Positions 35,303-43,388 of a DNA stretch of 64,000 bases are shown here, in pieces. A program made the translations under genes and the position numbers. Every line of letters starts with the position of its first letter. Positions within the stretch are counted from its first letter, which is position 1. The notes beneath the pieces are model-generated. The model was given only the letters and a program-made list of their open reading frames with translations, did not search any database and was not told where the DNA came from. Where the stretch lies: positions 53,431 through 117,430 of the forward strand of contig QHMG01000007.1 of the NCBI GenBank assembly GCA_003258725.1, read 5' to 3'. This stretch comes from Candidatus Melainabacteria bacterium (GTDB lineage: Bacteria; Cyanobacteriota; Vampirovibrionia; Gastranaerophilales; Gastranaerophilaceae).

Positions 35303-37387
35303 TTATTGTACGTTTGATTCACAGCAACCGCCGTCAAGACAAATGTTTAAATCACCCATAAACACTTCGTCTTTACCTAAAGCATTTGGAATGATTGAGA
35401 AGGTATTTGAAATACCGTCTTGAGCATCATTGAATGGAAGTTTTGCAACAGAAGCTAATGAAGCAACTGCACCGTTTGAATCTCTACCATGCATTGGGTT
35501 AGCTCCAGGTGCTAGAGGAACACCAGCTTTTCTGCCGTCTGGAGTGTTACCTGTCTTTTTACCATAAACTACGTTTGATGTAATTGTTAGAATTGACATT
35601 GTTGGAATAGAATCTCTGTAGGTGTAGTGTTTTCTGATTTTAGCCATAAAGTTTTTAACTAAATCAACCGCAATTTGGTCAACTCTATCATCGTTGTTAC
35701 CATATTTAGGGAAATCACCTTCTACTTCATAATCAACAACTACGCCGTCTTCGTCTCTAATAGCCTTAACTTTTGCATATTTAATAGCTGATAAAGAGTC
35801 TGCAACTACTGATAAACCAGCAATACCTGTCGCAAAGTATCGTTTTACGTCTCTGTCGTGTAGAGCCATTTGTGCTCTTTCATAGCAATATTTATCATGC
35901 ATGTAGTGAATTACGTTTAAAGTATTTACATACAAGCCAGCAAGCCATTCCATCATATCTTCGTATCTTTCCATTACTTCGTCGTAATTTAAGTATTCAG
36001 AAGTGATTGGACGGTATTTTGGACCAACTTGAACTTTTAATCTTTCATCTACACCGCCGTTAATTGCATAAAGCAAGCATTTTGCAAGGTTTGCACGAGC
36101 ACCAAAGAATTGCATTTCCTTACCAACAACCATTGATGAAACACAGCAAGCGATAGCATAATCGTCACCATGCGATACTCTCATTAAATCATCGTTTTCA
36201 TATTGAATTGACGATGTTGTAATTGAGATGTGCGCACAATATTGTTTAAAGTTATGAGGTAATCTCTTAGACCATAAAACAGTTAAGTTTGGTTCTGGAG
36301 CTGTACCCAAGTTTTCTAATGTGTGAAGGTATCTAAATGAGTTTTTTGTAACTAAAGGTCTACCGTCAATACCAACACCACCAATAGATTCAGTTACCCA
36401 AGTTGGGTCACCAGAGAATAATTCATTGTATTCTGGAGTTCTTGCAAATTTTACAAGACGTAATTTCATAATGAAGTGGTCAATCATTTCTTGAGCTTCA
36501 GCTTCTGTAATGATTCCTTCTTTCAAATCTCTTTCGATATAAATATCTAAGAATGTAGAAGTTCTACCGATACTCATCGCTGCACCATTTTGTTCTTTTA
36601 CTGCAGACAAATAACCAAAATATAACCATTGAATAGCTTCTTTAGCGTTACGAGCTGGTTGAGAAATATCAAAACCATAGATTTTACCAAGTTCAATCAT
36701 TTCGCCTAAAGCTCTGATTTGTTCAGTAATTTCTTCTCTCAATTGAATACGTTCTGGACGCATTTCACCTTCAAGTGATTTGAATTGCTCTTGTTTATCT
36801 TCAATAAGTCTATTAATACCGTATAGTGCAATTCTTCTGTAGTCACCAATAATTCTACCTCTACCATAAGCATCAGGTAGACCAGTAATAATTGCGGCAT
36901 GTCTTGCAGCCTTCATTTCAGGTGTATAAACATCAAAAACGCCTTGATTGTGAGTTTTTCTGTATTTAGTAAAGATTTCAGAAACTTCTGGGTCAACTTC
37001 ATAGCCATAAGATTTGCAAGAAGTTTCAGCCATTCTAATACCACCAAATGGTTGCATAGATCTTTTTAGAGGTTTATCTGTTTGTAAACCAACGATAGTT
37101 TCTAAATCTTTGTCAATATAACCTGCTCCGTGAGATGTGATTGTAGATACAACTTTTGTATCCATATCAAGAACCCCGCCATTGTCACGTTCTTGTTTTA
37201 GCAAATCACAACATTCTTGCCATAATTTCTTAGTTGCGTCTGTTGCATCAGCCAAAAAGCTAGAGTCGCCTTCATAAGGTGTGTAGTTCTTTTGAATAAA
37301 ATCTCTTACGTTAATCTCTTGTTGCCATTTTCCGCCAACAAAAGATGTAGCAGGATAAGCCTGTTTTTCTAATAGTGTTTGTGTCAT
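35303..37387 (-). CDS. pflB: Pyruvate formate-lyase, catalytic body without glycyl-radical domain
   Basis: Cleaves pyruvate plus CoA to acetyl-CoA and formate in anaerobic fermentation. 694 residues from the ATG at 37387 (AAAGGAAAAG ribosome site); an ATG 60 bases upstream is less likely. Catalytic cysteines are Cys414-Cys415 (YAIACCVSSMVVGKEMQFF). Sequence follows E. coli PflB through FSIIPNALGKDEV, then ends in an unrelated tail (LDGGCCESNVQ) where the glycyl-radical domain should begin. That domain is encoded by the next gene. Without it the enzyme cannot carry the radical, so activity must depend on the small partner. A Fur-type palindrome lies upstream. Confidence 0.95.
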   Translation of the reverse strand: MTQTLLEKQAYPATSFVGGKWQQEINVRDFIQKNYTPYEGDSSFLADATDATKKLWQECCDLLKQERDNGGVLDMDTKVVSTITSHGAGYIDKDLETIVGLQTDKPLKRSMQPFGGIRMAETSCKSYGYEVDPEVSEIFTKYRKTHNQGVFDVYTPEMKAARHAAIITGLPDAYGRGRIIGDYRRIALYGINRLIEDKQEQFKSLEGEMRPERIQLREEITEQIRALGEMIELGKIYGFDISQPARNAKEAIQWLYFGYLSAVKEQNGAAMSIGRTSTFLDIYIERDLKEGIITEAEAQEMIDHFIMKLRLVKFARTPEYNELFSGDPTWVTESIGGVGIDGRPLVTKNSFRYLHTLENLGTAPEPNLTVLWSKRLPHNFKQYCAHISITTSSIQYENDDLMRVSHGDDYAIACCVSSMVVGKEMQFFGARANLAKCLLYAINGGVDERLKVQVGPKYRPITSEYLNYDEVMERYEDMMEWLAGLYVNTLNVIHYMHDKYCYERAQMALHDRDVKRYFATGIAGLSVVADSLSAIKYAKVKAIRDEDGVVVDYEVEGDFPKYGNNDDRVDQIAVDLVKNFMAKIRKHYTYRDSIPTMSILTITSNVVYGKKTGNTPDGRKAGVPLAPGANPMHGRDSNGAVASLASVAKLPFNDAQDGISNTFSIIPNALGKDEVFMGDLNICLDGGCCESNVQ

Positions 37388-37431
37388 TGTCTTTTCCTTT
37401 ATTAAATAAGTAATACCTAACATGTTAAAAG

Positions 37432-37446
37432 TGATAATAATTATCA
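37432..37446 (-). promoter_or_regulatory. Perfect 7-1-7 Fur-type operator upstream of pflB
   Basis: TGATAATAATTATCA: two perfect 7-base half-sites around one base. It equals the Bacillus-type Fur consensus TGATAATNATTATCA at every defined position (PerR boxes have TTATAAT and Zur TCGTAAT half-sites). It lies 45-59 bases upstream of the pflB start and just downstream of a TATAAT, so it would cover the likely transcription start. Confidence 0.65.
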
Positions 37447-37451
37447 AATTT

Positions 37452-37457
37452 ATTATA
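37452..37457 (-). promoter_or_regulatory. Putative -10 element of pflB
   Basis: A perfect TATAAT on the minus strand, 65 bases upstream of the pflB start, preceded directly by TG. No convincing -35 hexamer at 16-18 bases; a start site near 37445 would fall inside the Fur-type box. Confidence 0.4.
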
Positions 37458-37502
37458 CAATACTTTTAACAAAAAGTCGAGTCATGTAACAAAATTGTTG
37501 CG

Positions 37503-37579
37503 AAAAAAATAGCAAGACTCAAAATTTATAAAAAAGTCCTCGCATTAAACGCAACCGCAAAAAAAAAATAGCAAGACTC
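37503..37579. repeat. Direct repeat of the tRNA 3' end
   Basis: The 18-base sequence AAAAAAATAGCAAGACTC occurs at 37503-37520 and again at 37562-37579. The second copy contains the last 11 bases of the tRNA-Met gene plus its T-run (on the minus strand). A copied tRNA 3' end 59 bases beyond the gene is what integrase att sites look like, or it may be a simple slippage duplication. The rest of the gap from 37388 to 37568 holds only the pfl promoter elements. Confidence 0.65.
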
Positions 37580-37642
37580 GGGATCGAACCGAGGACCTCC
37601 CGGGTATGAGCCGAGCGCTCTCACCAGCTGAGCTATCTTGCC
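37569..37642 (-). tRNA. tRNA-Met (CAT anticodon)
   Basis: 74 bases folding into a full cloverleaf: acceptor GGCAAGA/TCTTGCT (one G-U at the end), D arm GCTC/GAGC, anticodon stem CTCGG/CCGGG with loop CTCATAC giving anticodon CAT, T arm CTCGG TTCGATC CCGAG, discriminator A. CCA is not encoded; a T-run follows. The first pair G-U instead of the C-A mismatch, and the anticodon stem, argue against initiator; the anticodon arm is like elongator Met. A lysidine-modified Ile2 tRNA is the alternative. Confidence 0.92.
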
Positions 37643-37673
37643 ATTTCTTTAATGAAATCTTTTTGGGCTTTCC

Positions 37674-37732
37674 TGCTCAGCTGGTGTATCTGACTTCGTT
37701 TCGTCGAGCCTCACCGAGTGAGCAATCTTGCC
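37674..37732. pseudogene. Degenerate tRNA fragments 5' of tRNA-Met
   Basis: On the minus strand at 37700-37732, GGCAAGATTGCTCACTCGG repeats the first part of the tRNA-Met (GGCAAGATAGCTCAGCTGG) with changes, preceded by the same AGAAAT as the real gene, but no anticodon arm follows. On the plus strand at 37675-37686, GCTCAGCTGGTG is an inverted copy of the tRNA's D arm. Together they look like debris of a second, rearranged tRNA copy. Confidence 0.6.
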
Positions 37733-37795
37733 ATTTCTAAACATATTAAGTTGTAAATCTATTCTGCCACAAACAAAATTGAATTTCAAGTATTT

Positions 37796-38410
37796 TTATT
37801 GAAGTCCATTTAATCTGTTTTCAGGCTCTGTCATGCTTGTAATACGTAAACCAAAATTATCTTCAATTACAACAACTTCACCATGCGCAATCAATTTTCC
37901 GTTTGCATAAAGTTCTACAGGTTCACCCGCAATTTTTTCAAGTTCAATTATTGAACCACGAGTTAATTCCAAAACTTTTTTTACAGGAAGTGTCGCACGT
38001 CCTAATTCTACAGTTAATTGTAGTTTAATATCTAGCAAATTGTCCAAATTTTTAGACGCTTCACCAGATGCATTTGGAGCATCATCAAAAGATGCAAACT
38101 TTACAGGTTGAACCGTTACTGTATCATTTTTCTTTGGTTCACCATAACCTTCACCAACTAATGGTGTGTCATCCATACCATATATGTCGTTATCGTCATT
38201 AACATCAGAAGGAGTAAATGAGTCAACAAAATCATCATTTCCCGCTACATTATTAACTTCACCAAGATTTTCAACGCCGTCATTGAAGTTTAAGCCATTG
38301 TCTTGAGAACTAATGTCATCTAAGTTAGCATCTAAATCATTGCCAATAGTCTTGTCATCATCTTGTGGCATATCTGGTTTAAAATTATCAAAATCGTCAT
38401 TTTCAAGCAT
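37796..38410 (-). CDS. fliN: Flagellar motor switch protein FliN
   Basis: Part of the C-ring that sets rotation direction and helps export. 204 residues: an acidic, low-complexity N-terminal part (about 1-120, many Asp/Asn) followed by a FliN/SpoA domain (LQLTVELGRATLPVKKVLELTRGSIIELEKIAGEPVELY and FGLRITSMTEPENRL). Typical FliN proteins have a much shorter N-terminus. Last gene of the motA-motB-fliL-fliM-fliN run, 16 bases after fliM. Confidence 0.93.
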   Translation of the reverse strand: MLENDDFDNFKPDMPQDDDKTIGNDLDANLDDISSQDNGLNFNDGVENLGEVNNVAGNDDFVDSFTPSDVNDDNDIYGMDDTPLVGEGYGEPKKNDTVTVQPVKFASFDDAPNASGEASKNLDNLLDIKLQLTVELGRATLPVKKVLELTRGSIIELEKIAGEPVELYANGKLIAHGEVVVIEDNFGLRITSMTEPENRLNGLQ

Positions 38411-38426
38411 TATGAAAATCCCTTTC

Positions 38427-39458
38427 TTATAGTTTTCCTTTTTCGTAGTAATGTTTTAACAAATCTTTTTGGTGGTCATAAACTTCTGTTATCTTAACAC
38501 AAACTTTATCTTTCAAAGTTCCTGGACGAGCAAAATATTTCTTTTCACCGTTAACTTTTACAATCAAGTCATCTGTTGTTTTTGCATCAAGTTTTATGAT
38601 GTCACCTTCTTTTAAGTCTAAGAATTCCTCTAAAGAAATATCTGTAGAACCAAATAATACGCTTAAATCAACTTTTGAAGTATTCAACTTGTCAATCATC
38701 TTTTGACGTTCTTCTGTAGTTGCAATAATACCTTTTGTTTGGAAGATATGTTGAGTTGACAAATTACCTAAAACTGTTTCTAGTACAGGATATGGGAAAC
38801 ATAAACTAATCAAGCCGAAGTATTTACCTGCAATTTGAACTTCAAACGTAATTAAGGCTACAATTTCACCTGTTGACGCAACTTGAACCATTTGGTAATT
38901 GTTATCCAAACCTACAACGTTACCTTGAACCGGAACAATGTTACTCCAAGCACCTTCCAATGCTTTTACAATTCTTTCTATAACTTTTTTAGACAACGCT
39001 TCTTCAATATCTGTTAGCTCACGTTGCTTGTATTCACTTAAGCCCAAACCACCAAGCATACGGTCAACAATACAAGATAAAACTTCAAAACTTACCCCTA
39101 AAAGGATTTGACCTGGTAGCGGATTAAGTTCAAAGATACCAATTGTCATTGGCGAAGGCATAGAACGAATAAATTCATCATAAGTTAATTGGTCAGTTGA
39201 AACAACTTCAATCTCAATACGCATACGAAGATAAGCTGTCAAAATCAATGAAATTTGACGAGAAAATTCTCTATGCAAATCTTGCAAGGCTCTTAAATGG
39301 TCTTTAGAAAATTTATCCGGACGGCGGAAATTATAAAGTTTATAACCTTTTTTGTAATCGCCAGAATCATCGTCTTTAAATACAGCAGAATCAGCGATAT
39401 CATCACTGTACATATCGCTGGAATATAAATCATTTTGATTTTTATTGTAATCTACCAT
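38427..39458 (-). CDS. fliM: Flagellar motor switch protein FliM
   Basis: C-ring protein linking FliG and FliN. 343 residues. YNFRRPDKFSKDHLRALQDLH starts the middle domain, with the GGXG turn MLGGLG, and a SpoA domain is at the C-terminus (DLKEGDIIKLDAKTTDDLIVKVNGEKKYFARPG). The usual N-terminal CheY-binding peptide (LSQxEIDALL) is not visible; instead residues 1-32 are acidic and tyrosine/serine-rich. This may mean a different or missing switch input. Confidence 0.95.
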   Translation of the reverse strand: MVDYNKNQNDLYSSDMYSDDIADSAVFKDDDSGDYKKGYKLYNFRRPDKFSKDHLRALQDLHREFSRQISLILTAYLRMRIEIEVVSTDQLTYDEFIRSMPSPMTIGIFELNPLPGQILLGVSFEVLSCIVDRMLGGLGLSEYKQRELTDIEEALSKKVIERIVKALEGAWSNIVPVQGNVVGLDNNYQMVQVASTGEIVALITFEVQIAGKYFGLISLCFPYPVLETVLGNLSTQHIFQTKGIIATTEERQKMIDKLNTSKVDLSVLFGSTDISLEEFLDLKEGDIIKLDAKTTDDLIVKVNGEKKYFARPGTLKDKVCVKITEVYDHQKDLLKHYYEKGKL

Positions 39459-39467
39459 TTTACCTCA

Positions 39468-40097
39468 TTATTGAATAATGAATTGACCGAAGCTAACTCT
39501 GATAACTTCTCTTTCGCCTGCAAAGATTGCGTTTACATCTTCTGTAATTTGTTCTTTAACCAGCTCTTTACCTGCTGCTGTTGAAATTTCATCAGCAGTT
39601 TTGCTTGAGAAATTAGAAATTACAGCATCTCTAATTGCAGGTTTGTATTGAGCCATTTCAGCCTCAACACGCTTCATTGGATCATCATCGTCACCATGAC
39701 CACCATGACCGCCTTTTTCTTCAGGTGGTGCATTCAAGTCTGGGTCAGTCGGAATCCTTGATAATTCCAATGCAACATTAACCTTCAAATATTTCTTTTG
39801 TCCTGGATCATTTAAGTTTAAAATAAAGTCACCCAAGTCAACAATAATACCTTTTTGGACTTCTTCATCTTCCGCTGTAACATCATCAACTCCTGACTCT
39901 TGAGCTGCTGTAAATGCGCTCATTTTCTTGTTCAGCAAGTTCTCTTGCAACAAGTAGTTAACGCCAATTAAAACTACACAAATTAAAATAGTTGAAATGA
40001 TGTTAATTAAAACAAGTTTTAAATTATTATCAATAGGAACTTTTACAAGTTCGTTATTTTCTTTTGGTTTCATATCTTTTTGTTGTGGTTTAGACAT
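39468..40097 (-). CDS. fliL: Flagellar basal-body-associated protein FliL
   Basis: Membrane protein that surrounds and supports the MotAB stator. 209 residues: one membrane helix (about 30-50, LVLINIISTILICVVLIGV) and a periplasmic SPFH-like domain (GIIVDLGDFILNLNDPGQKKYLKVNVALEL). A His/Gly/Asp-rich loop (GGHGGHGDDDD) is unusual and could bind metal. The ATG at 40097 has a GGAGA site; an in-frame TTG four codons earlier is ignored. Confidence 0.9.
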   Translation of the reverse strand: MSKPQQKDMKPKENNELVKVPIDNNLKLVLINIISTILICVVLIGVNYLLQENLLNKKMSAFTAAQESGVDDVTAEDEEVQKGIIVDLGDFILNLNDPGQKKYLKVNVALELSRIPTDPDLNAPPEEKGGHGGHGDDDDPMKRVEAEMAQYKPAIRDAVISNFSSKTADEISTAAGKELVKEQITEDVNAIFAGEREVIRVSFGQFIIQ

Positions 40098-40114
40098 ATT
40101 TATCTCCAATTTTA

Positions 40115-40750
40115 TTATTTGTTCAAAATGATTATATCAACTCTACGGTTCAATAATCTTCCACCAATTGATGTATTATCTGCAATCGGCATATATTCAC
40201 CGTAGCCAACGGCTGAAATTCTGTTCGGTGTAATTTTGTTTGATTTCAGCATATATGCGATGATATTAGTCGCTCTTGCAGTTGATAACTCCCAATTAGA
40301 AGGGTATTTTGCATTATGAATAGGTGTTGAATCAGTATGACCTTCTACCATAATTTTATTATCAATCTCGGATAGAGTTTGAATAATTTCGTCAACTGTT
40401 TTATATGCATCCTTTTTTATTATAGCAGAACCTTCATCAAAAAGTACTGAATTATTAAGTCTAATGACAAGTCCACGAGGGTTTTTCAGTATTTTTACAT
40501 TCTCATTTTGCAACAAACTCTCATCAAGCATCTTTTCTAAAGAGTCTTGTTGCTGAATATCTTCCATAGCAATATTTTCGGGGATTTTAATATTGTGCTC
40601 CGCAATCATTTTTGCTTGATATTTCGTAACATTTTGAGACACTGCAAACAAAACCATAAACAATGCCAAAAGCATGGTTACTAAATCTGCATAAGATACG
40701 ACCCAGCGATTAATATAGTCTTTTGAATTTGAATAATAATCGTTTCGCAC
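40115..40750 (-). CDS. motB: Flagellar stator protein MotB
   Basis: Anchors the stator to peptidoglycan and carries the ion-binding Asp. 211 residues: a single membrane helix with VVSYADLVTMLLALFMVLFA, where the Asp22 position is the ion-carrying residue, and an OmpA-type domain (VEGHTDSTPIHNAKYPSNWELSTARA, and ISAVGYGEYMP). The plug region between them is short. Coupled to motA by a one-base overlap. Confidence 0.95.
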   Translation of the reverse strand: MRNDYYSNSKDYINRWVVSYADLVTMLLALFMVLFAVSQNVTKYQAKMIAEHNIKIPENIAMEDIQQQDSLEKMLDESLLQNENVKILKNPRGLVIRLNNSVLFDEGSAIIKKDAYKTVDEIIQTLSEIDNKIMVEGHTDSTPIHNAKYPSNWELSTARATNIIAYMLKSNKITPNRISAVGYGEYMPIADNTSIGGRLLNRRVDIIILNK

Positions 40751-41526
40751 TACGCCCTTGCCCCCGTACGAAGTGTTTTATGATGAAAACGATAGTAAGC
40801 AACCAATTTTTCTTCTATTACTGCAGGATTTTCTTGCATTTGAATAGAAATAATACCTTGCAACACAAGCTCTTTAAGTAAAATTTTATCTCTTGTTTTT
40901 TGTTTCAAATTGCCTGCTATCGGCAAGAAAATGAGATTTGCAAATCCGACACCATAAAGAGTTGCAACAAAAGCAGTTGCAATACCAACACCAACCATTT
41001 GTAAATTTTGAATATCTTGCATTACTTGAATTAAGCCGATTACAGCCCCGACAACACCAAAAGTAGGTGCATAACCACCTAGAGCTTCAAAAACTCGAGA
41101 AGAAATAATTTCTTCCTCTTCCTCATAAGCTATTTCAGCAGACAAAATGTCATACACAAGAGTTGGATTATCAACATCTATTGCCAATTGCATGCCTCTT
41201 GCTAAAAATGGGTTAGAAACTTGATTTAAAAATTCTTGAACAGCTAAAAGTCCATTTCTTCTCGAAAAATATGCAATTTGAATAATTTCTTCTAAAATTC
41301 TTTTTGAATCATCTTCTTCCTTAAAAAAAACCTCTTTAACGCTTTTAAAAGCTCTTTTCAGGGTTGAAAAATTAAAGTTTAACAAGGATGCGCAAAAACT
41401 TCCGCCAATTACAATACAAAATGCAACGGGCTGAATAAGCATACGAAGTGAGCCTCCGTCGAATTTTTCACTTGCAAAAACAAGTATTATACCAAAAGTT
41501 AAAGCAAAAATTGCTGTAAAATTCAT
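40750..41526 (-). CDS. motA: Flagellar stator protein MotA
   Basis: Membrane ring of the stator that pushes on FliG. 258 residues with four membrane helices: two near the N-terminus and two around 150-205, including APTFGVVGAVIGLIQVM, which carries a proline and glycine run typical of MotA. The cytoplasmic loop (55-140) is rich in charged residues for FliG contact. First gene of the motor operon; its start is 71 bases from the end of the folate cyclo-ligase gene across 41527-41597. Confidence 0.95.
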   Translation of the reverse strand: MNFTAIFALTFGIILVFASEKFDGGSLRMLIQPVAFCIVIGGSFCASLLNFNFSTLKRAFKSVKEVFFKEEDDSKRILEEIIQIAYFSRRNGLLAVQEFLNQVSNPFLARGMQLAIDVDNPTLVYDILSAEIAYEEEEEIISSRVFEALGGYAPTFGVVGAVIGLIQVMQDIQNLQMVGVGIATAFVATLYGVGFANLIFLPIAGNLKQKTRDKILLKELVLQGIISIQMQENPAVIEEKLVAYYRFHHKTLRTGARA

Positions 41527-41597
41527 TGCATACCCCTTTAAATACCTACATTATGTCACATGTAAATTCTTAGGGCAACTGCTTAATATTTATTATT

Positions 41598-42107
41598 CTA
41601 AACTGTTATAACAATATCAACAGCTTTATCGTGCGCTTCTGTTGGTAATTCCTCGATAAAAAGTTCTTTAGGTAAACCAACAACTGTTTTTGCGTTAGTT
41701 TTAGTTATCAATCTATCGTAAAATCCTTTGCCATAACCTAAGCGGTAATTTTTAGAATCAATCATTAAGGCTGGAACTATTATCAAATCAATTAATTTCG
41801 GTGCAACAGGGTGCGTTTTAGGCTCTTTTACTCCAAATTGTTTAACTTCAAGTTTATCGCCTTTTTTGTAGGGACAAACATTCAAGTTAAGTCCAGTCAT
41901 TCTCGGCAAAAAGAAGTTTTTTTCCTCGTCTAAAAGCTCTAGTAAGTCAATTTCATCTTTTAGGGGATAAAAAATCATTACATTTTGGGCATTTTTAAAT
42001 TCTTCTAAGGCTCTAATCTTTTCACAAATTTTGTGGCTGATAGCTTTTATATCCAAATTTTTGCGAAGTTCTTTTGCAGTTTTTCTTAATTCTGTCTTTT
42101 TTTGCAT
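41598..42107 (-). CDS. 5-formyltetrahydrofolate cyclo-ligase
   Basis: Converts 5-formyl- to 5,10-methenyl-tetrahydrofolate using ATP. 169 residues. N-terminal KTELRKTAKELRKNLD, and the C-terminal YRLGYGKGFYDRLI that forms the nucleotide site are family signatures. It is shorter than E. coli YgfA by about 15 residues in the middle. Nine bases after the DUF512 gene. Confidence 0.94.
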   Translation of the reverse strand: MQKKTELRKTAKELRKNLDIKAISHKICEKIRALEEFKNAQNVMIFYPLKDEIDLLELLDEEKNFFLPRMTGLNLNVCPYKKGDKLEVKQFGVKEPKTHPVAPKLIDLIIVPALMIDSKNYRLGYGKGFYDRLITKTNAKTVVGLPKELFIEELPTEAHDKAVDIVITV

Positions 42108-42116
42108 AATTTTAGC

Positions 42117-43388
42117 CTAAAGAGTTTTAATAAAATCCACAATTTCTTTAACTGAAGTTGAATCCTTAACTACATAAAAATCCTTGCCTGTTTGCAATTT
42201 TACATAAGTTAAATTTTTGCCATCTAAAAAGGTTTCAGAGAACGGCTTTAGCATAATTGACGGAATAATTGTAATATCAGATTTTTCATCTTTTATAGCA
42301 TTAATCAAATCGTCAGAAGTAATTAGTCCCGCAACGGTAATATTTTGCCCCCAATAAGTTGATTTTACAGGAACACATTTGCAAGTCAGCCCTTTTACGT
42401 GCTTATTTAATTCGTCAGAAACAAATCTTATTGCACTTTCAGCCGCATAAGAAGTTGCAAAGGTTATGCTTGTCTCCTTTTTAACCTTTTTAGGTAACTT
42501 AAAGGTTTTAAATTCATCTATCAAAAGTCTTAAAGAGCCAACACCGTCACTTAATTGTGAGAAATTTCCATAATATTCAGCAGGCGGAATTTCTTCTCCT
42601 GCAAGTAAAAAGAATTCGTCTGAACAGCAAACCCCTTCATATTTTGAAGATATTTGCAATGTTTCTTCTGCAACTTTTTTGTCTACTTGAGTTAGGACAT
42701 TGTCTTTTCTAAATTGAGTTATACCAACAGGGACAATAGCAACTGAAAGTACGGCATCTCCTAATGATTTTAAATCTTTTAGAGTTCTTTCTAATTCAGC
42801 GCCGTCGTTATATCCTGGACATAAAACAATTTGGCAATGAAATGGAATATCTTGTTTTTTTAGCCATTTCAAGTTCTCCATAATCTTGCCAGCGTTAGGG
42901 TTTCTAAGCATTTTTACACGCAATTCTGGATTTGTTGTATGTACAGAAACATACAACGGTCCTAAATGCATTCTTGCAATTCTATTTTTATCTTCTTCTT
43001 TCAAGTTTGTCAATGTAACATAAGTTCCTTGCAAGTAAGACAACCTGTAATCATCATCTTTAATATAAAGAGTATCCCGTAAGCCCTTTGGTTGTTGGTC
43101 GACAAAACAAAATAGGCAATGATTTAAGCATGGTTTAATTTTGTCGAAAACAGCTGATTCAAAAATAATTCCTAAAGGTTCATCAAATTCTTTTTCAATT
43201 TCTATATCTTCTAATTCGCCATTTTTCTTTTTTACAGAAAGAGTTAGAAATTCTGTTTTGCAATAAAAATTGTAGTCAATTAAATCTTGTAACTTGCACT
43301 CATCAATAGCAAGAATTTCATCACCAGATTCAATTTCAATTTCATCAGCAATAGAGCCTAATTCAACATCACTAACTATTGCGGGCAT
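42117..43388 (-). CDS. DUF512 radical SAM protein with N-terminal PDZ-like domain
   Basis: 423 residues. An N-terminal PDZ-like region (about 1-60, SGDEILAIDECKLQDLIDYN), then a radical SAM core with Cys87, Cys91 and Cys94 (CLNHCLFCFVDQQPKGLR), a signature of the DUF512 family found in cyanobacteria and clostridia. ADPLYVSVHTTNPELR-like sequence (LGPLYVSVHTTNPELRVKML) follows. The substrate of this family is not known to me. It overlaps the PadR gene by 17 bases, suggesting coupled translation. Confidence 0.92.
   Translation of the reverse strand: MPAIVSDVELGSIADEIEIESGDEILAIDECKLQDLIDYNFYCKTEFLTLSVKKKNGELEDIEIEKEFDEPLGIIFESAVFDKIKPCLNHCLFCFVDQQPKGLRDTLYIKDDDYRLSYLQGTYVTLTNLKEEDKNRIARMHLGPLYVSVHTTNPELRVKMLRNPNAGKIMENLKWLKKQDIPFHCQIVLCPGYNDGAELERTLKDLKSLGDAVLSVAIVPVGITQFRKDNVLTQVDKKVAEETLQISSKYEGVCCSDEFFLLAGEEIPPAEYYGNFSQLSDGVGSLRLLIDEFKTFKLPKKVKKETSITFATSYAAESAIRFVSDELNKHVKGLTCKCVPVKSTYWGQNITVAGLITSDDLINAIKDEKSDITIIPSIMLKPFSETFLDGKNLTYVKLQTGKDFYVVKDSTSVKEIVDFIKTL

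Noticed and set aside
34991..37387. A sequencing error or simple frameshift as the cause of the split pyruvate formate-lyase
   Set aside because: 75 non-coding bases with a palindrome and a separate start with ribosome site lie between the two pieces; a single base error could not produce this. Only resequencing would fully exclude it.
39668..39720. His/Gly/Asp-rich loop of FliL as a separate element
   Set aside because: Low-complexity stretch inside a normal FliL domain; noted in the gene entry instead.
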